Source of the DNA: Modestobacter sp. VKM Ac-2982
GTDB taxonomy: Bacteria; Actinomycetota; Actinomycetes; Mycobacteriales; Geodermatophilaceae
DNA: 64,000 nucleotides
Direction: 5' to 3'
Assembly: GCF_026967935.1 (NCBI RefSeq)
Contig: NZ_JAPVBL010000001.1
Coordinates: 1,160,082-1,224,081, forward strand
Positions within the stretch are counted from its first letter, which is position 1. Every line of letters starts with the position of its first letter. The notes below the pieces were generated by a model. The model made no database searches, was not told the DNA's origin, and was given only the letters and a program-made list of their open reading frames with translations. Both the position numbers and the translations under genes were made by a program. Shown here piece after piece: positions 7,564 through 15,938 of this stretch.

Positions 7564-9045
7564 ATGAGCAGCCTGTCCGAACGTCTCACCCGCGGCTCGG
7601 CGAGCCCCTCCCAGGTCGACCACGCGCGCCGGCTGGTGGCCGACTGGCAGCTGCTGGCCGACCTGTCCTTCGCCGATCTCACCCTGTGGGTGCCGCTGCA
7701 GAGCGGGGCCTGGTGGTGCGTGGCCCAGGTCCGCCCGCTGACGGCGCCCACCAGCCAGCCGGAGGACCTGGTGGGCAGCGAGGCCACCGGGGCCGATGCC
7801 GAGCCGCTGCTCCGTGCCCAGCGGGAGGGCCAGCCGATCACCGACGGGGAGCCCGATCCGGCCGGGACCAGCCTCCGTCATCGGGAGGTCATCCCCGTGC
7901 GGCACGACGGCGCGGTGGTCGCGGTGCTGGCCAAGGACACCAACCTCGCGGCGACCCGGTCCCCGTCGACCCTCGAGCTGACCTACCTCGACATCGCCGC
8001 CGACCTGTCGTTGATGGTGGCGGCCGGCACCTTCCCGCCGCGGATGCTGGACGACGCGGAGATGAGCCCACGCGTGGGTGACGGGCTGGTCCGGCTGGAC
8101 GGCACCGGGCACGCGGTCTACGCCAGCCCGAACGCGTTGTCGGCCTACCGCCGGATGGGGCTGACCGGGGACGTGGTCGGCGCCGACCTGGCGGAGGTGA
8201 CGCGCTGGGTCTCGGCGGACCGGGTGGCCGGTGAGGCGGTGGCCGCGAGCATCGCCGCCGCGGTCGCCGGCCGGTTCCCCGAGCCGATGGACGTGGAGAA
8301 CGACGCGGCGACCATGCTGGTCCGGGCGCTGCCGCTGCAGGCCCCCGGCGGTGAGGCGGGTGCGCTGGTGCTGGTCCGGGACGTCACCGACGTGCGCCGC
8401 CGGGACCGTGCGCTGATGACCAAGGACGCCACCATCCGGGAGATCCACCACCGGGTGAAGAACAACCTGCAGACCGTGGCCGCGCTGCTGCGGCTGCAGG
8501 CCCGGCGGATGACCGAGCCGGCGGCCCGGGCGGCGCTGGAGGAGTCGGTGCGCCGGGTGGCCTCGATCGCGGTGGTGCACGAGACGCTGGCCGGCAGCCG
8601 GGAGGACGTCGTCGAGGTCGACGACGTCCTGGACCAGGTGCTGCCGATGCTCGGCGACGTGACCTCGGTGGGGCCCGCGGCGCGGATCACCCGCGCCGGC
8701 GCGATCGGGGAGCTGCCCGCGGCCTGTGCGACGCCGCTGGTGATGGCGGTGACCGAGCTGCTGCACAACGCCGCCGAGCACGCGTTCGAGGACGGCGAGC
8801 CGGGGACGATCGTGCTCGCCGCCGAGCGGACGGGTGACGACCTGGTGGTCCGGGTCCGCGACGACGGCCGAGGTCTGCCACCGGGGTTCGACCCGGCGGC
8901 CAGCACGGGGCTCGGGCTGCAGATCGTCCGAACGCTGGTGACCAGCGAGCTGCACGGGACGCTGGAGATGGGCCCGCCGTCGGACGGTGGCCCGGGGACC
9001 GAGGCGGTGCTCAGCCTCCCGGGTGCCGGTCGCCCGCGCCGGTGA
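7564..9045 (+). CDS. pdtaS: Sensor histidine kinase, PdtaS type (GAF-PAS-HisKA_2-HATPase)
   Basis: 493 residues, soluble, with no membrane segment. Order: a GAF domain (about 20-165), a PAS domain (about 175-280), a HisKA_2 box with IREIHHRVKNNLQTVAALL (phospho-acceptor His at about 296), and an HWE/HATPase_c domain with TELLHNAAEHAFEDG (N box), VRDDGRGLPPGF (G1) and GLGLQIVRTLV (G2). It matches M. tuberculosis PdtaS (Rv3220c) in domains and neighbours. The partner there is the ANTAR regulator PdtaR, which is not in this window. A strong hairpin at 9050-9084 follows. The gene is convergent with whiB1. Confidence 0.93.
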   Translation: MSSLSERLTRGSASPSQVDHARRLVADWQLLADLSFADLTLWVPLQSGAWWCVAQVRPLTAPTSQPEDLVGSEATGADAEPLLRAQREGQPITDGEPDPAGTSLRHREVIPVRHDGAVVAVLAKDTNLAATRSPSTLELTYLDIAADLSLMVAAGTFPPRMLDDAEMSPRVGDGLVRLDGTGHAVYASPNALSAYRRMGLTGDVVGADLAEVTRWVSADRVAGEAVAASIAAAVAGRFPEPMDVENDAATMLVRALPLQAPGGEAGALVLVRDVTDVRRRDRALMTKDATIREIHHRVKNNLQTVAALLRLQARRMTEPAARAALEESVRRVASIAVVHETLAGSREDVVEVDDVLDQVLPMLGDVTSVGPAARITRAGAIGELPAACATPLVMAVTELLHNAAEHAFEDGEPGTIVLAAERTGDDLVVRVRDDGRGLPPGFDPAASTGLGLQIVRTLVTSELHGTLEMGPPSDGGPGTEAVLSLPGAGRPRR

Positions 9046-9049
9046 ACGC

Positions 9050-9084
9050 AGCAAGGGCCGCTCCGGTACGGAGCGACCCTTGCT
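9050..9084 (+). terminator. Bidirectional hairpin between pdtaS and whiB1
   Basis: AGCAAGGG (9050-9057) pairs with CCCTTGCT (9077-9084), and GCTCCG (9060-9065) with CGGAGC (9069-9074), around a GTA loop, with a two-base internal bulge on each side. It is placed to end both convergent transcripts. Confidence 0.75.
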
Positions 9085-9135
9085 GTACGGCCTCGCTGCA
9101 GGTGCCCGAGGTGGGCGTTGCTGAGCGGTCCTTCC

Positions 9136-9387
9136 TCAGGCGGTGCGGACCCGGGTGCGTGCGGTCCGACGCTTCAGGGCACGGCGCTCGTCCTCGGACA
9201 GACCGCCCCAGACCCCGGAGTCCTGACCGGAGGTCAGGGCCCAGTCCAGGCAGGACTCGACGACCGGGCAGCGGCGGCACACAGCCTTGGCCTGCTCGAT
9301 CTGGACGACTGCCGGGCCCGTCGTCCCGATCGGGAAGAAGAGCTCCGGGTCCTCGTCCCGGCAGAGCGCGCGGTGGCGCCAGTCCAT
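9136..9387 (-). CDS. whiB1: WhiB-family iron-sulfur transcription factor, WhiB1-like
   Basis: 83 residues from ATG 9387 (GAGGAG nine bases upstream). WhiB proteins hold a NO/O2-sensitive [4Fe-4S] cluster and bind the region 4 of the primary sigma factor. The four cluster ligands are Cys9, Cys37, Cys40 and Cys46 (RALC, AVCRRC, ESC), the same positions and length as M. tuberculosis WhiB1. The turn motif GVWGG follows, and the tail is basic (RRALKRRTARTRVRT) for DNA contact. Convergent with pdtaS, as in mycobacteria. A longer in-frame start at 9471 exists but lacks a fitting ribosome site and would shift the cysteines. Confidence 0.95.
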   Translation of the reverse strand: MDWRHRALCRDEDPELFFPIGTTGPAVVQIEQAKAVCRRCPVVESCLDWALTSGQDSGVWGGLSEDERRALKRRTARTRVRTA

Positions 9388-9676
9388 GGCGGTGTACTCC
9401 TCGATCTCGTCAGGGTGTCCGGTCGTCGGTCCGAAGACCGCCCCCGCAGGTCCGTGCGCTGGTGACAGCACGAAGAACGACGACCGCCTGCTGTGTTACC
9501 AGCAGGTTGCTTGCTTGTGATGCTTTCACGAGTGGACGCACTGTCAAGCAGTTCGCCGGGCGTTCGACGGCGCTCGTGAGCAACCTCACCACGCCCCGCA
9601 GGACCTCGCCACTCCGTCGTACCCCACTCGGCGCGTCCGTGCACCACCCCGTGGGGTCCCGTTGTCGAGCCCTCCG
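9388..9676. other. Intergenic region between whiB1 and the lipid kinase gene
   Basis: 289 bases without a gene. It contains the whiB1 leader and promoter elements (9487-9547). I see nothing I can name in 9550-9676. Confidence 0.6.
9487..9547 (-). promoter_or_regulatory. whiB1 promoter region with two inverted repeats
   Basis: On the minus strand a perfect TTGACA -35 box occupies 9547-9542. Downstream are an inverted repeat GTGA-N5-TCAC (9517-9529) and a perfect CCTGCTG-N6-CAGCAGG repeat (9487-9506) that can form a leader stem. The -10 box is not clear-cut. M. tuberculosis whiB1 is controlled by the cAMP receptor protein, but the spacer here is five, not six, so I do not call a CRP site. Confidence 0.45.
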
Positions 9677-10654
9677 TCACACGACGACGCGCAGCGCCTC
9701 CGGGACCGACCGGACGCGGAGTCCGGTGGCGGTGCCCAGGTGGTCACCGTCCAGCTGCCAGCCCTGGGGGCGGGTGGACGTCAGGGTGAGCTCCCCGAGG
9801 TCGTGCCAGCGGTGCACCCCGCGGCCCCGGGCGTCCGGCCGGGCGGCCATGGTCTGGCGCAGGTGGTGCAGCATCCGGACGACGCCGACCCGACCCATCG
9901 CGAAGACGTCCAGGCCGGTGTCGAAGGACGCGTCGGGGCTGGGGTCGATCGGGCGGGCCCCCAGGTAGGTCCACGGGCTGACGTTGGACACCAGGGCGAG
10001 GAACAGCCCGTCCACGGGGGGCTCGCCGGGCAGGTCGAGGGTCATCGGCGGACGACGCCGGTCTCGGCCCAGCAGGAACGCGTTGACCCCGGCCCCGATG
10101 TAGAGGCTGCCGGTGGACCGCCGCCCCTGGGCGCGCTGGGCCTCGACCCGGGAGATCACGTCGGCGTCGTAGCCCATCCCGGCGGCGAAGACGAACCAGC
10201 GGGGCGTGGTCCAGCCCTCCGTCGTCCCCTCCTCGCCGGTCAGCGCGGAGGCGGTGCCGAGGGAGATCAGGCGGGTGCGGCCGGCGCGCAGCGAGTCGAG
10301 GATCTCCCCGGTCGCCTCGACCGGGTCGCGGGAGCGGCCGAGGGCGCGGGCGAAGACGTTGGTCGACCCGCCCGGGACGACGGCGAGCATCGGCACCCGG
10401 GGCCCCGGACCGGCCGTCAGCAGCCCGTTGGCGGCCTCGTTGACGGTGCCGTCGCCACCGAGGGTCACGACGACGTCGACGCCGTCCGCCGCGGCCTGGG
10501 CGGCGAGCTCCCGCGCGTGCCCGCGGTGCGCGGTCTCGGCCAGCTCGACCTGCAGTTGGCTGGAGAGCGCCCGGACCAGCACGTCGCGCACCTTGCGGGT
10601 GGTGGTCGTGGCCGCCGGGTTCGCCACCAGCAGCGCACGCATGCCGCTCAACAT
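9677..10654 (-). CDS. Diacylglycerol kinase-family lipid kinase
   Basis: 325 residues. The family phosphorylates diacylglycerol or related lipids with ATP. The catalytic domain shows LVANPAATTTT at the start, TLGGDGTVNEAANGLL (the GGDGT nucleotide loop) and VVPGGSTNVFARALG. The C-terminal half has FVFAAGMGYDADVI and LDGDHLGTATGLRV, the usual second beta domain ending. It is cytosolic and probably membrane-associated. The start is ATG 10654; ATG 10642 four codons later is also possible. No operon partner. Confidence 0.9.
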   Translation of the reverse strand: MLSGMRALLVANPAATTTTRKVRDVLVRALSSQLQVELAETAHRGHARELAAQAAADGVDVVVTLGGDGTVNEAANGLLTAGPGPRVPMLAVVPGGSTNVFARALGRSRDPVEATGEILDSLRAGRTRLISLGTASALTGEEGTTEGWTTPRWFVFAAGMGYDADVISRVEAQRAQGRRSTGSLYIGAGVNAFLLGRDRRRPPMTLDLPGEPPVDGLFLALVSNVSPWTYLGARPIDPSPDASFDTGLDVFAMGRVGVVRMLHHLRQTMAARPDARGRGVHRWHDLGELTLTSTRPQGWQLDGDHLGTATGLRVRSVPEALRVVV

Positions 10655-10718
10655 AACGACCGGCCCTGGGGCGACCGTGCGGCACGTCCGGTGCACCGGG
10701 AGGCGAGGTGCCCGCGCG

Positions 10719-10724
10719 TAACCT
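10719..10724 (+). promoter_or_regulatory. -10 hexamer before the small membrane protein at 10732
   Basis: TAACCT, seven bases, then GTG 10732: a leaderless pattern that supports this start over GTG 10708. Confidence 0.5.
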
Positions 10725-10731
10725 CGTCGGC

Positions 10732-11214
10732 GTGTCAGGTCAGGACGGACAGACCCCGGGCCGTCGTCGGCCGCGGGCAGAGGGGCTGCTCGGGAAGGCC
10801 GCCCAGCCCACCGCACCGCGCCCGGCCCGGCCCGGCACGGGGGCGCCGACCGCCGTCCGGCGGGCCGCCCTGGTGGTCGCCGTGGAGGCGCTCGCACTGA
10901 CCGCCCTCGCGCTCACGCTGCTCGTGCTGACGCTGACCGGCTCACCGGACAGCGTCGGCCGGGCGCTGGCCGAGGTGGTCTACGTGGGGCTGGGGGCGGC
11001 GCTGCTGGCGGCAGCAGCGGTCGGGTTGTGGCGGGTGTCCGGCTGGGCCCGCGGCCCGGTCATCGTGCTGCAGATCCTGCTGGGCCTGCTCGCCTACAAC
11101 GCGGCGTTCGAGGCGCAGCAGCCGTTGATCGGCCTGCCGGTGCTGGCCCTGGTCGCCACCGAGTTGTGGTTGCTGGCCACCCCCGAGGCCCGGCTGGCCT
11201 TCTTCGAGCGCTAG
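10732..11214 (+). CDS. Small four-helix membrane protein of unknown function
   Basis: 160 residues. After a basic, Pro-rich cytoplasmic N-terminus (about 45 residues) there are four hydrophobic segments: ALVVAVEALALTALALTLLV, VVYVGLGAALLAAAAVGLW, GPVIVLQILLGLLAYNAAF and IGLPVLALVATELWLL. I recognise no named family. GTG 10732 is chosen because of the leaderless -10 hexamer; GTG 10708, with GGGAGG upstream, would add eight residues. Convergent with the HAD gene across a shared hairpin. Confidence 0.75.
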   Translation: MSGQDGQTPGRRRPRAEGLLGKAAQPTAPRPARPGTGAPTAVRRAALVVAVEALALTALALTLLVLTLTGSPDSVGRALAEVVYVGLGAALLAAAAVGLWRVSGWARGPVIVLQILLGLLAYNAAFEAQQPLIGLPVLALVATELWLLATPEARLAFFER

Positions 11215-11264
11215 GCCCCCCTCGCAGGGTCCGGCCGCGAGCCTGCGAGTGGGTCCTTCCTCAG
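11214..11264 (+). terminator. Hairpin of the GAGCnnGCGAG repeat family, short form
   Basis: CTCGCAGG (11221-11228) pairs perfectly with CCTGCGAG (11242-11249). The flanks GGCCCCC and GGGTCCTTC match the copy at 5229 except for a missing internal block. It overlaps the last codon of the HAD gene and ends both convergent genes. Confidence 0.6.
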
Positions 11265-12043
11265 ATCAGCTCGATGACCTCGGCGATCGAGGGCAGCACC
11301 CGGCTGGGCCGGAACGGGAACCGGCTGACGTCCTCGGCGCGGGTCGAGCCGGTGAGCACCAGGATCGTGTCCAGCCCCGCCTCGATGCCGGCCACGACGT
11401 CGGTGTCCATCCGGTCGCCGATCATCGTGGTGGACTCCGAGTGCGCCTCGATCCGGTTCATCGCACTGCGGAACATCATCGGGTTGGGCTTGCCGACGAA
11501 GTAGGGCTCGGCGCCGGTGGCCTTGGTGATCATCGCCGCCACCGAGCCGGTCGCCGGCAGCGGGCCCTCGGGGGAGGGGCCGGTGACGTCGGGGTTGGTG
11601 GCGATGAACCGGGCGCCGGCGCCCACCAGCCGGACCGCCTGGGTGATCGCCTCGAACGAGTAGGTGCGGGTCTCGCCGAGGACGACGTAGTCCGGGTCGG
11701 TGTCGGTCATCGTGTACCCGGCCTCGTGCAGCGCCGTGGTCAGGCCGGCCTCGCCGATGACGTACGCCGAGCCGCCGGGCAGCTGGGAGGCCAGGAAGTC
11801 CGCCGTGGCCAGCGCGGAGGTCCAGATGGCCTGTTCGGGCACGTCGAGGCCGCTGCGGGAGAGCCGGGCGGAGAGGTCGCGCGGGGTGAAGATCGAGTTG
11901 TTGGTCAGCACCAGGAACCGGCGGTTGCGCTCGACCAGCCGGGCCAGGAAGTCAGCGGCGCCGGGCAGCGCCTTGCCCTCGTGCACCAGGACGCCGTCCA
12001 TGTCGGTCAGCCAGCACTCGGACTCGCCGCGTTCGGTGGTCAC
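11261..12043 (-). CDS. HAD-IIA family phosphatase (NagD-like)
   Basis: 260 residues. HAD hydrolases remove phosphate through an Asp nucleophile. Motif I is [10 protein letters not shown], motif II VLTNNS, then the C2 cap domain, Lys in [11 protein letters not shown] (motif III) and the acidic motif [12 protein letters not shown]. The substrate cannot be told from sequence; sugar phosphates, nucleotides or glycerol phosphate are typical. The start is GTG 12043 with AGGAG upstream. Last gene of the psd-pssA-GNAT-HAD run, 25 bases after the GNAT gene. Confidence 0.9.
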   Translation of the reverse strand: MTTERGESECWLTDMDGVLVHEGKALPGAADFLARLVERNRRFLVLTNNSIFTPRDLSARLSRSGLDVPEQAIWTSALATADFLASQLPGGSAYVIGEAGLTTALHEAGYTMTDTDPDYVVLGETRTYSFEAITQAVRLVGAGARFIATNPDVTGPSPEGPLPATGSVAAMITKATGAEPYFVGKPNPMMFRSAMNRIEAHSESTTMIGDRMDTDVVAGIEAGLDTILVLTGSTRAEDVSRFPFRPSRVLPSIAEVIELI

Positions 12044-12068
12044 GCCGTTCTCCTGTCGGTCGGGTGGG

Positions 12069-12551
12069 TCAGCGACGGTCGGCCGCGAACCGGGGCAGGG
12101 CGTCACCGGTGAGCCGGAAGACGGTCCACCCGTCCATCGGCACCGCACCGGCAGCTCTGTAGAACTCGATGGACGGGGTGTTCCAGTCCAGGACGGACCA
12201 CTCCAGCCGGGCGAACCCGCGGGCCACGCACTCGTCGGCCAGCGTGCGCAGCAGCTCCCGGCCCAGCCCCGTCCCCCGATGCGCCGGGGAGACGTAGAGG
12301 TCCTCCAGGTACAGCCCGTGGGTGCCGCGCCAGGTGGAGAAGTTGAGGAACCACAGCGCGAAGCCGGCGATCTCGCCGTCGCCGGCCAGCGCCACGTGCC
12401 CGAACAGGGCCGGGGACTCCCCGAACAGCGCGGCGTGCAGCTGGTCGGCGGTCATCTGGGCCTCGTGCTCGGACTCCTCGTAGGCGGCCAGCTCACGGAC
12501 CAGCCGGAGCACGGTCGGGACGTCGTCGGGCCGGGCCCGGCGCACGCTCAC
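12069..12551 (-). CDS. GNAT-family N-acetyltransferase, diamine-acetyltransferase-like
   Basis: 160 residues. It resembles the SSAT-like branch of GNATs: [20 protein letters not shown] at the start, [20 protein letters not shown] in the middle and [16 protein letters not shown] for CoA binding, then [20 protein letters not shown] polyamine or thialysine substrate is possible but not proven. The start GTG 12551 overlaps the pssA stop as GTGA, so it is translated from the phospholipid operon. Confidence 0.88.
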   Translation of the reverse strand: MSVRRARPDDVPTVLRLVRELAAYEESEHEAQMTADQLHAALFGESPALFGHVALAGDGEIAGFALWFLNFSTWRGTHGLYLEDLYVSPAHRGTGLGRELLRTLADECVARGFARLEWSVLDWNTPSIEFYRAAGAVPMDGWTVFRLTGDALPRFAADRR

Positions 12552-13345
12552 GACAGCGCCTCCTTCACCCGGTCGGGGACCAGCCGGCCCAGCGGGGTCA
12601 GCACCGGCATCACCAGCGGGGAGACGAGGTAGCTGTAGGCGACCACCAGGCTGGTCACGGTCGGGACGGTGAGCAGGCCGACGACGACCAGGACGACCGA
12701 CGTGACCAGGCCGTAGGGCTTGCCGCTCTTCGGGCTGACCAGGGACCGGAACGAGCGGTAGCGGATGTTGCTGATCATCAGCAGCCCGGGGACGACGACG
12801 ACCAGCAGCACCCACAGCCGGTCGCGGCCCTGCATCAGGTCGGCGAAGGCGTACACGCTGGCCAGCACGACCCCGGCCGCGCCAGGGCTGGGCAGGCCGG
12901 TGAAGAAGCGCTTGTCGGCCGTCGGGTCGATCGTGGTGTTGAAGCGGGCGAGCCGGATGGCGGCGCAGGCGACCCAGAGGAAGCAGGCCACCCAGCCCAG
13001 GGCGTCGAGCTCGTCCCGGCCGTCGGAGAAGAGGGCGAAGACCAGCAGGGCCGGGGCCAGGCCGAAGGAGACCAGGTCGGCCAGCGAGTCGAACTGCAGG
13101 CCGAACGGGGAGACGGCGCCGACCAGCCGGGCCACCGCGCCGTCGGCGATGTCGAACACGACCGACAGCGCGATCAGCAGGCAGGCCAGCCGGTACTCGC
13201 CGCGGAACGCGACCAGGATGGCGCCGAAGCCGCACATCATGTTGGCGAGGGTGAAGAGGCTGGGCAGCCACGAGCGAGCCCGCCGCCGCCCGCCGCGCAC
13301 GGACCCCCGGACGAACTCGACGGTGGTGGTGCGCCTCCCTGGCAT
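12548..13345 (-). CDS. pssA: CDP-diacylglycerol--serine O-phosphatidyltransferase
   Basis: 265 residues. It makes phosphatidylserine from CDP-diacylglycerol and serine in the membrane. The CDP-alcohol phosphotransferase motif is complete: D-G-x2-A-R-x8-G-x3-D-x3-D, seen as IADGAVARLVGAVSPFGLQF then DSLAD. About seven hydrophobic segments follow the basic N-terminus. The start is ATG 13345 with TGAGGAG upstream. It lies 11 bases after psd, so the product feeds directly into the decarboxylase encoded by its partner, giving phosphatidylethanolamine. Confidence 0.95.
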   Translation of the reverse strand: MPGRRTTTVEFVRGSVRGGRRRARSWLPSLFTLANMMCGFGAILVAFRGEYRLACLLIALSVVFDIADGAVARLVGAVSPFGLQFDSLADLVSFGLAPALLVFALFSDGRDELDALGWVACFLWVACAAIRLARFNTTIDPTADKRFFTGLPSPGAAGVVLASVYAFADLMQGRDRLWVLLVVVVPGLLMISNIRYRSFRSLVSPKSGKPYGLVTSVVLVVVGLLTVPTVTSLVVAYSYLVSPLVMPVLTPLGRLVPDRVKEALS

Positions 13346-13356
13346 CCGCCGGCTCC

Positions 13357-14022
13357 TCAGCTGGGGGAGGACCAGCGGGCGATGACGGTCTCGCCGCCCC
13401 GCACCCGCTGCCCCTTCGTGACGGTGACGGTGCACTCCGGGGGGACGAAGACGTCCATCCGGGACCCGAACTTCATCAGCCCGATCCGCTCACCGGTGGC
13501 CACCTGCTGTCCCGGCACCACGCGGGTGACGATCCGGCGGGCCAGCACGCCGACGATCTGGCGGAAGACGACCGTGCGGTCGCCGTCGCGCACCCACAGT
13601 TCGCTGTGCTCGTTGCGGTGCGCGCTCTCCGCCCGGTAGGCGGCCAGGAAGCTCCCCGGCGTGTACGTGGAGGAGGTGATCCGGCCGCCGAAGGGAGCGC
13701 GGTTCACGTGCACGTCGACGACGGACAGGAAGACGCTCACCTGCTGCCAGTCGCCCTCGGGGGCCACCCCCGGTTGGGGATCGCCGGCGACCATGACGAC
13801 GCCGTCGGCCGGGGAGAGGACGTCGTCGGCCGGGGGCGGGGTCGAGTCGCACCGCCGGTCGGGGTCGCGGAAGAAGACGGCCATGTACGCCGACAGGGCG
13901 AGCAAGGGCCACGTCAGGGCACGGGCCGCACGGGGACCGCTGCCCCGCCCCAGGGCGGTGGAGACCGCCGCAGAGGCCAGGGGAACGGCGAGGAAGGGCC
14001 AGCCGGCCCGGTCGATGCGCAT
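13357..14022 (-). CDS. psd: Phosphatidylserine decarboxylase proenzyme
   Basis: 221 residues. The enzyme cleaves itself at a Gly-Ser bond to make a pyruvoyl group, here in KFGSRMDVFVP near residue 184. VLSPADGVVMVAG, FLSVVDVHVNRAP and ERIGLMKFGSR are the family blocks. It is the short, bacterial/archaeal-type enzyme with one N-terminal membrane anchor (WPFLAVPLASAAVS). ATG 14022 lies nine bases after a TAGCCT hexamer. First gene of the psd-pssA unit. Confidence 0.95.
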   Translation of the reverse strand: MRIDRAGWPFLAVPLASAAVSTALGRGSGPRAARALTWPLLALSAYMAVFFRDPDRRCDSTPPPADDVLSPADGVVMVAGDPQPGVAPEGDWQQVSVFLSVVDVHVNRAPFGGRITSSTYTPGSFLAAYRAESAHRNEHSELWVRDGDRTVVFRQIVGVLARRIVTRVVPGQQVATGERIGLMKFGSRMDVFVPPECTVTVTKGQRVRGGETVIARWSSPS

Positions 14023-14031
14023 CGCAGACCG

Positions 14032-14037
14032 AGGCTA
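14032..14037 (-). promoter_or_regulatory. -10 hexamer of the psd-pssA unit
   Basis: TAGCCT on the minus strand, nine bases before ATG 14022. Confidence 0.45.
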
Positions 14038-14099
14038 CCGGGAGGGGGCCGGAACGCCTGCGGACGGCGGCGTCACGGCGGGTGTGCGCTCCGGCCGGT

Positions 14100-15332
14100 T
14101 CACGGGGAGGCGAGCAGGTCGCTGGCCCCGGTCTGGCTCACGCGGTCGCGCGGCGGGCCGCCGTACCAGTCGAGGCAGACGACGGAGGCGTCGTCCCGCA
14201 GGATGCCACCGGTGGCGCGCAGCACCGCCTGCCCGAGCTCGTGCACGACCTCCCGGGGGTGCAGCGCGGCCGTGGCGGCCAGTGCGGCCGCGACGTCGAG
14301 GGATGCCGCGTTGCGCTCCTGCATCCCGTCGGTCACGAAGACGACCCGGTCGCCGGGCTCCAGCACGAAGCGCTGGAGCCGGTACTCGGTGCCGGCCTGG
14401 ACGCCGAACGGCAGGTCGATGGCCAGCTCCACCTCCTCGACGCGGCCGTCGCGGAGCCGCAGCGGGAACGGGTGCCCGGCGTTGACGATCTCGGCCTCGA
14501 GCGTGTGCAGGTCGACACGCAGGACCTGGCCGGTGACGAACTCGCCGGGCGCCGAGTGCGAGCTGACGGCGTCGTTGGCGTTGCGGGTCTGGTCGCCGAG
14601 GCCGAGCCCGCGACGCCGCTCGTTGCGCAGGCTGCCGACCAGCAGGGTGGCCAGCAGCGCCGCGCCCACCTCGTGTCCGACCGCATCGCTGACCGAGACG
14701 TGGAGGGAGTCCCGGTCCAGGGCGTAGTCGAAGGTGTCCCCGCCCACGGTGGCGGCCGGCTCCAGCCACCCGGCCAGGGTGAACTGACCGGCCTCGCAGG
14801 TGAAGGCGCTGGGCAGCAGGCGACGCTGGATCTCCGCGGCCAGCGAGAAGGGGGTCGTGCGCTGACCCCACTCGAAGAGGTCGGTGTGCCGCCGGTTGGC
14901 GATGATCACGTAGGCGAGCGCGTGGCCGGCCGCGGAGATGTCGGCCAGCTCCTGCTCGTCGGGCGGCTCGGGCAGCACCAGTTCCAGGACACCGATAGCG
15001 TCGCCGCGGTCGGTGACCGGGACGAGCACGCAGGTGCCCCCGTCACCGGTCTGCACGACCGCCTGCTGGGTGCGCAGGACCTGCTCGTGCACCGTGCCCG
15101 CCAGCCGCAGGGTCTCCGCGTGCTCGGGACCCCGGACACGGGAGCCCTCCGGCGCGCGGCTCGCCGTCCCGAGTCGGACCAGGGCGTGCCCGCTGAAGTC
15201 GGCGATCAGGAACGAGACCTCGGTGGCGCCGGCGAGGGTGGCGAGCTCCGCGGTGACCGCGGTGACGGCGTCGATCGGCGCGGCTGCCTCCACCCGTTCG
15301 AGCAACGAGCGCAGGTCGAAACGGGGGCTCAC
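14100..15332 (-). CDS. GAF domain plus SpoIIE/PP2C-type serine phosphatase
   Basis: 410 residues. An N-terminal GAF-like sensor (about 15-165) is followed by a SpoIIE-like phosphatase: FSLAAEIQRRLLPS, TVGGDTFDYALD (first metal Asp), VSDAVGHEVGAALLATLL, VNAGHPFPL, GDRVVFVTDGMQER and RDDASVVCLDW. RsbU-type phosphatases of this kind usually dephosphorylate anti-sigma-factor antagonists; the target is not in the window. The start GTG 15332 is chosen with AGGAG about a dozen bases upstream. Transcribed toward psd but with a separate promoter in between. Confidence 0.88.
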   Translation of the reverse strand: MSPRFDLRSLLERVEAAAPIDAVTAVTAELATLAGATEVSFLIADFSGHALVRLGTASRAPEGSRVRGPEHAETLRLAGTVHEQVLRTQQAVVQTGDGGTCVLVPVTDRGDAIGVLELVLPEPPDEQELADISAAGHALAYVIIANRRHTDLFEWGQRTTPFSLAAEIQRRLLPSAFTCEAGQFTLAGWLEPAATVGGDTFDYALDRDSLHVSVSDAVGHEVGAALLATLLVGSLRNERRRGLGLGDQTRNANDAVSSHSAPGEFVTGQVLRVDLHTLEAEIVNAGHPFPLRLRDGRVEEVELAIDLPFGVQAGTEYRLQRFVLEPGDRVVFVTDGMQERNAASLDVAAALAATAALHPREVVHELGQAVLRATGGILRDDASVVCLDWYGGPPRDRVSQTGASDLLASP

Positions 15333-15411
15333 GGGGCTGCTGGTCTCCTGGGTCGGGCGAGCTGCCACCGACCGGCAGCAGGTACGACACTGCCGGGCCA
15401 CCCCGGAGGGG

Positions 15412-15480
15412 ATGACCCGGCAGTCCGGCCCCGTCCCGAGGTCCACCCCGAGCGTGCGAGGGGTGAGGAGGACGGGTCAT
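15412..15480 (-). terminator. Hairpin behind sodN, GAGCnnGCGAG family
   Basis: ATGACCCG (15412-15419) pairs with CGGGTCAT (15473-15480), and CACCCC (15444-15449) with GGGGTG (15460-15465) around a GAGCGTGCGA loop. It starts four bases after the sodN stop, so it probably ends that message. Confidence 0.6.
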
Positions 15481-15483
15481 CGA

Positions 15484-15888
15484 TCAGGCGGCGGCCTTGG
15501 TCTCCCAGAAGATCTTGTCGATCTCGGCGATGTAGTCGAGCAGCTTCTGACCCTCGGCGGGGTCCATGCTGCCCTTGCCGCCGGCGGCGCCGGCCTGCTT
15601 GGTCGCCTTGTTGAACAGCTCGTGCAGCTGCGGGTACTTCTCGAAGTGCGGGGGCTTGAAGTAGTCGGTCCAGAGCACCCACAGGTGGTGCTTGACCAGC
15701 TCGGCCCGCTGCTCCTTGATCAGGATGGCGCGGGTGCGGAAGACCGGGTCCTCGTTGCCCTGGTACTTCTCCTGGATGCCCTTGACGCTCTCGGCCTCGA
15801 TGCGGGCCTGGGCCGGGTCGTAGACGCCGCAGGGGAGGTCGCAGTGCGCGGTGGCCTCCACGGCGGAGAACATGCGGAACAGACGCAT
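15484..15888 (-). CDS. sodN: Nickel superoxide dismutase proenzyme
   Basis: 134 residues. It turns superoxide into oxygen and peroxide using Ni. Residues 1-14 are the propeptide; cleavage exposes His15 of the nickel hook HCDLPCGVYDP, with Cys16 and Cys20 as thiolate ligands. The remaining four-helix part (ARIEAESVKGIQEKY, HHLWVLWTDYFKPPHF) is typical. The start is ATG 15888 with GGAGG upstream. Divergent from sodX, which encodes the processing peptidase. Expression in relatives depends on nickel through Nur. Confidence 0.97.
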   Translation of the reverse strand: MRLFRMFSAVEATAHCDLPCGVYDPAQARIEAESVKGIQEKYQGNEDPVFRTRAILIKEQRAELVKHHLWVLWTDYFKPPHFEKYPQLHELFNKATKQAGAAGGKGSMDPAEGQKLLDYIAEIDKIFWETKAAA

Positions 15889-15925
15889 GGGTGTGCCTCC
15901 GGGTTCGCGGGGATGGGTCTTCTGC

Positions 15926-15932
15926 GACCCTA
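15926..15932. promoter_or_regulatory. Overlapping divergent -10 hexamers of sodN and sodX
   Basis: On the minus strand TAGGGT (15932-15927) serves sodN with a leader of about 30 bases. On the plus strand GACCCT (15926-15931) lies seven bases before the sodX GTG, a leaderless pattern. The two hexamers share the same bases, so polymerase could occupy only one at a time. Confidence 0.45.
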
Positions 15933-15938
15933 CCCGCG

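Noticed and set aside
6442-9054. 870-codon minus-strand open frame across the biotinyl, GNAT and pdtaS genes
   Set aside because: It is antisense to well-identified genes, is Arg/Gly/His-rich without any family motif, and reflects high GC. The only real part in that frame region is unrelated to it.
9517-9529. CRP-like site at whiB1
   Set aside because: GTGA-N5-TCAC has a five-base spacer instead of the six needed for the CRP palindrome, and the flanks do not match.
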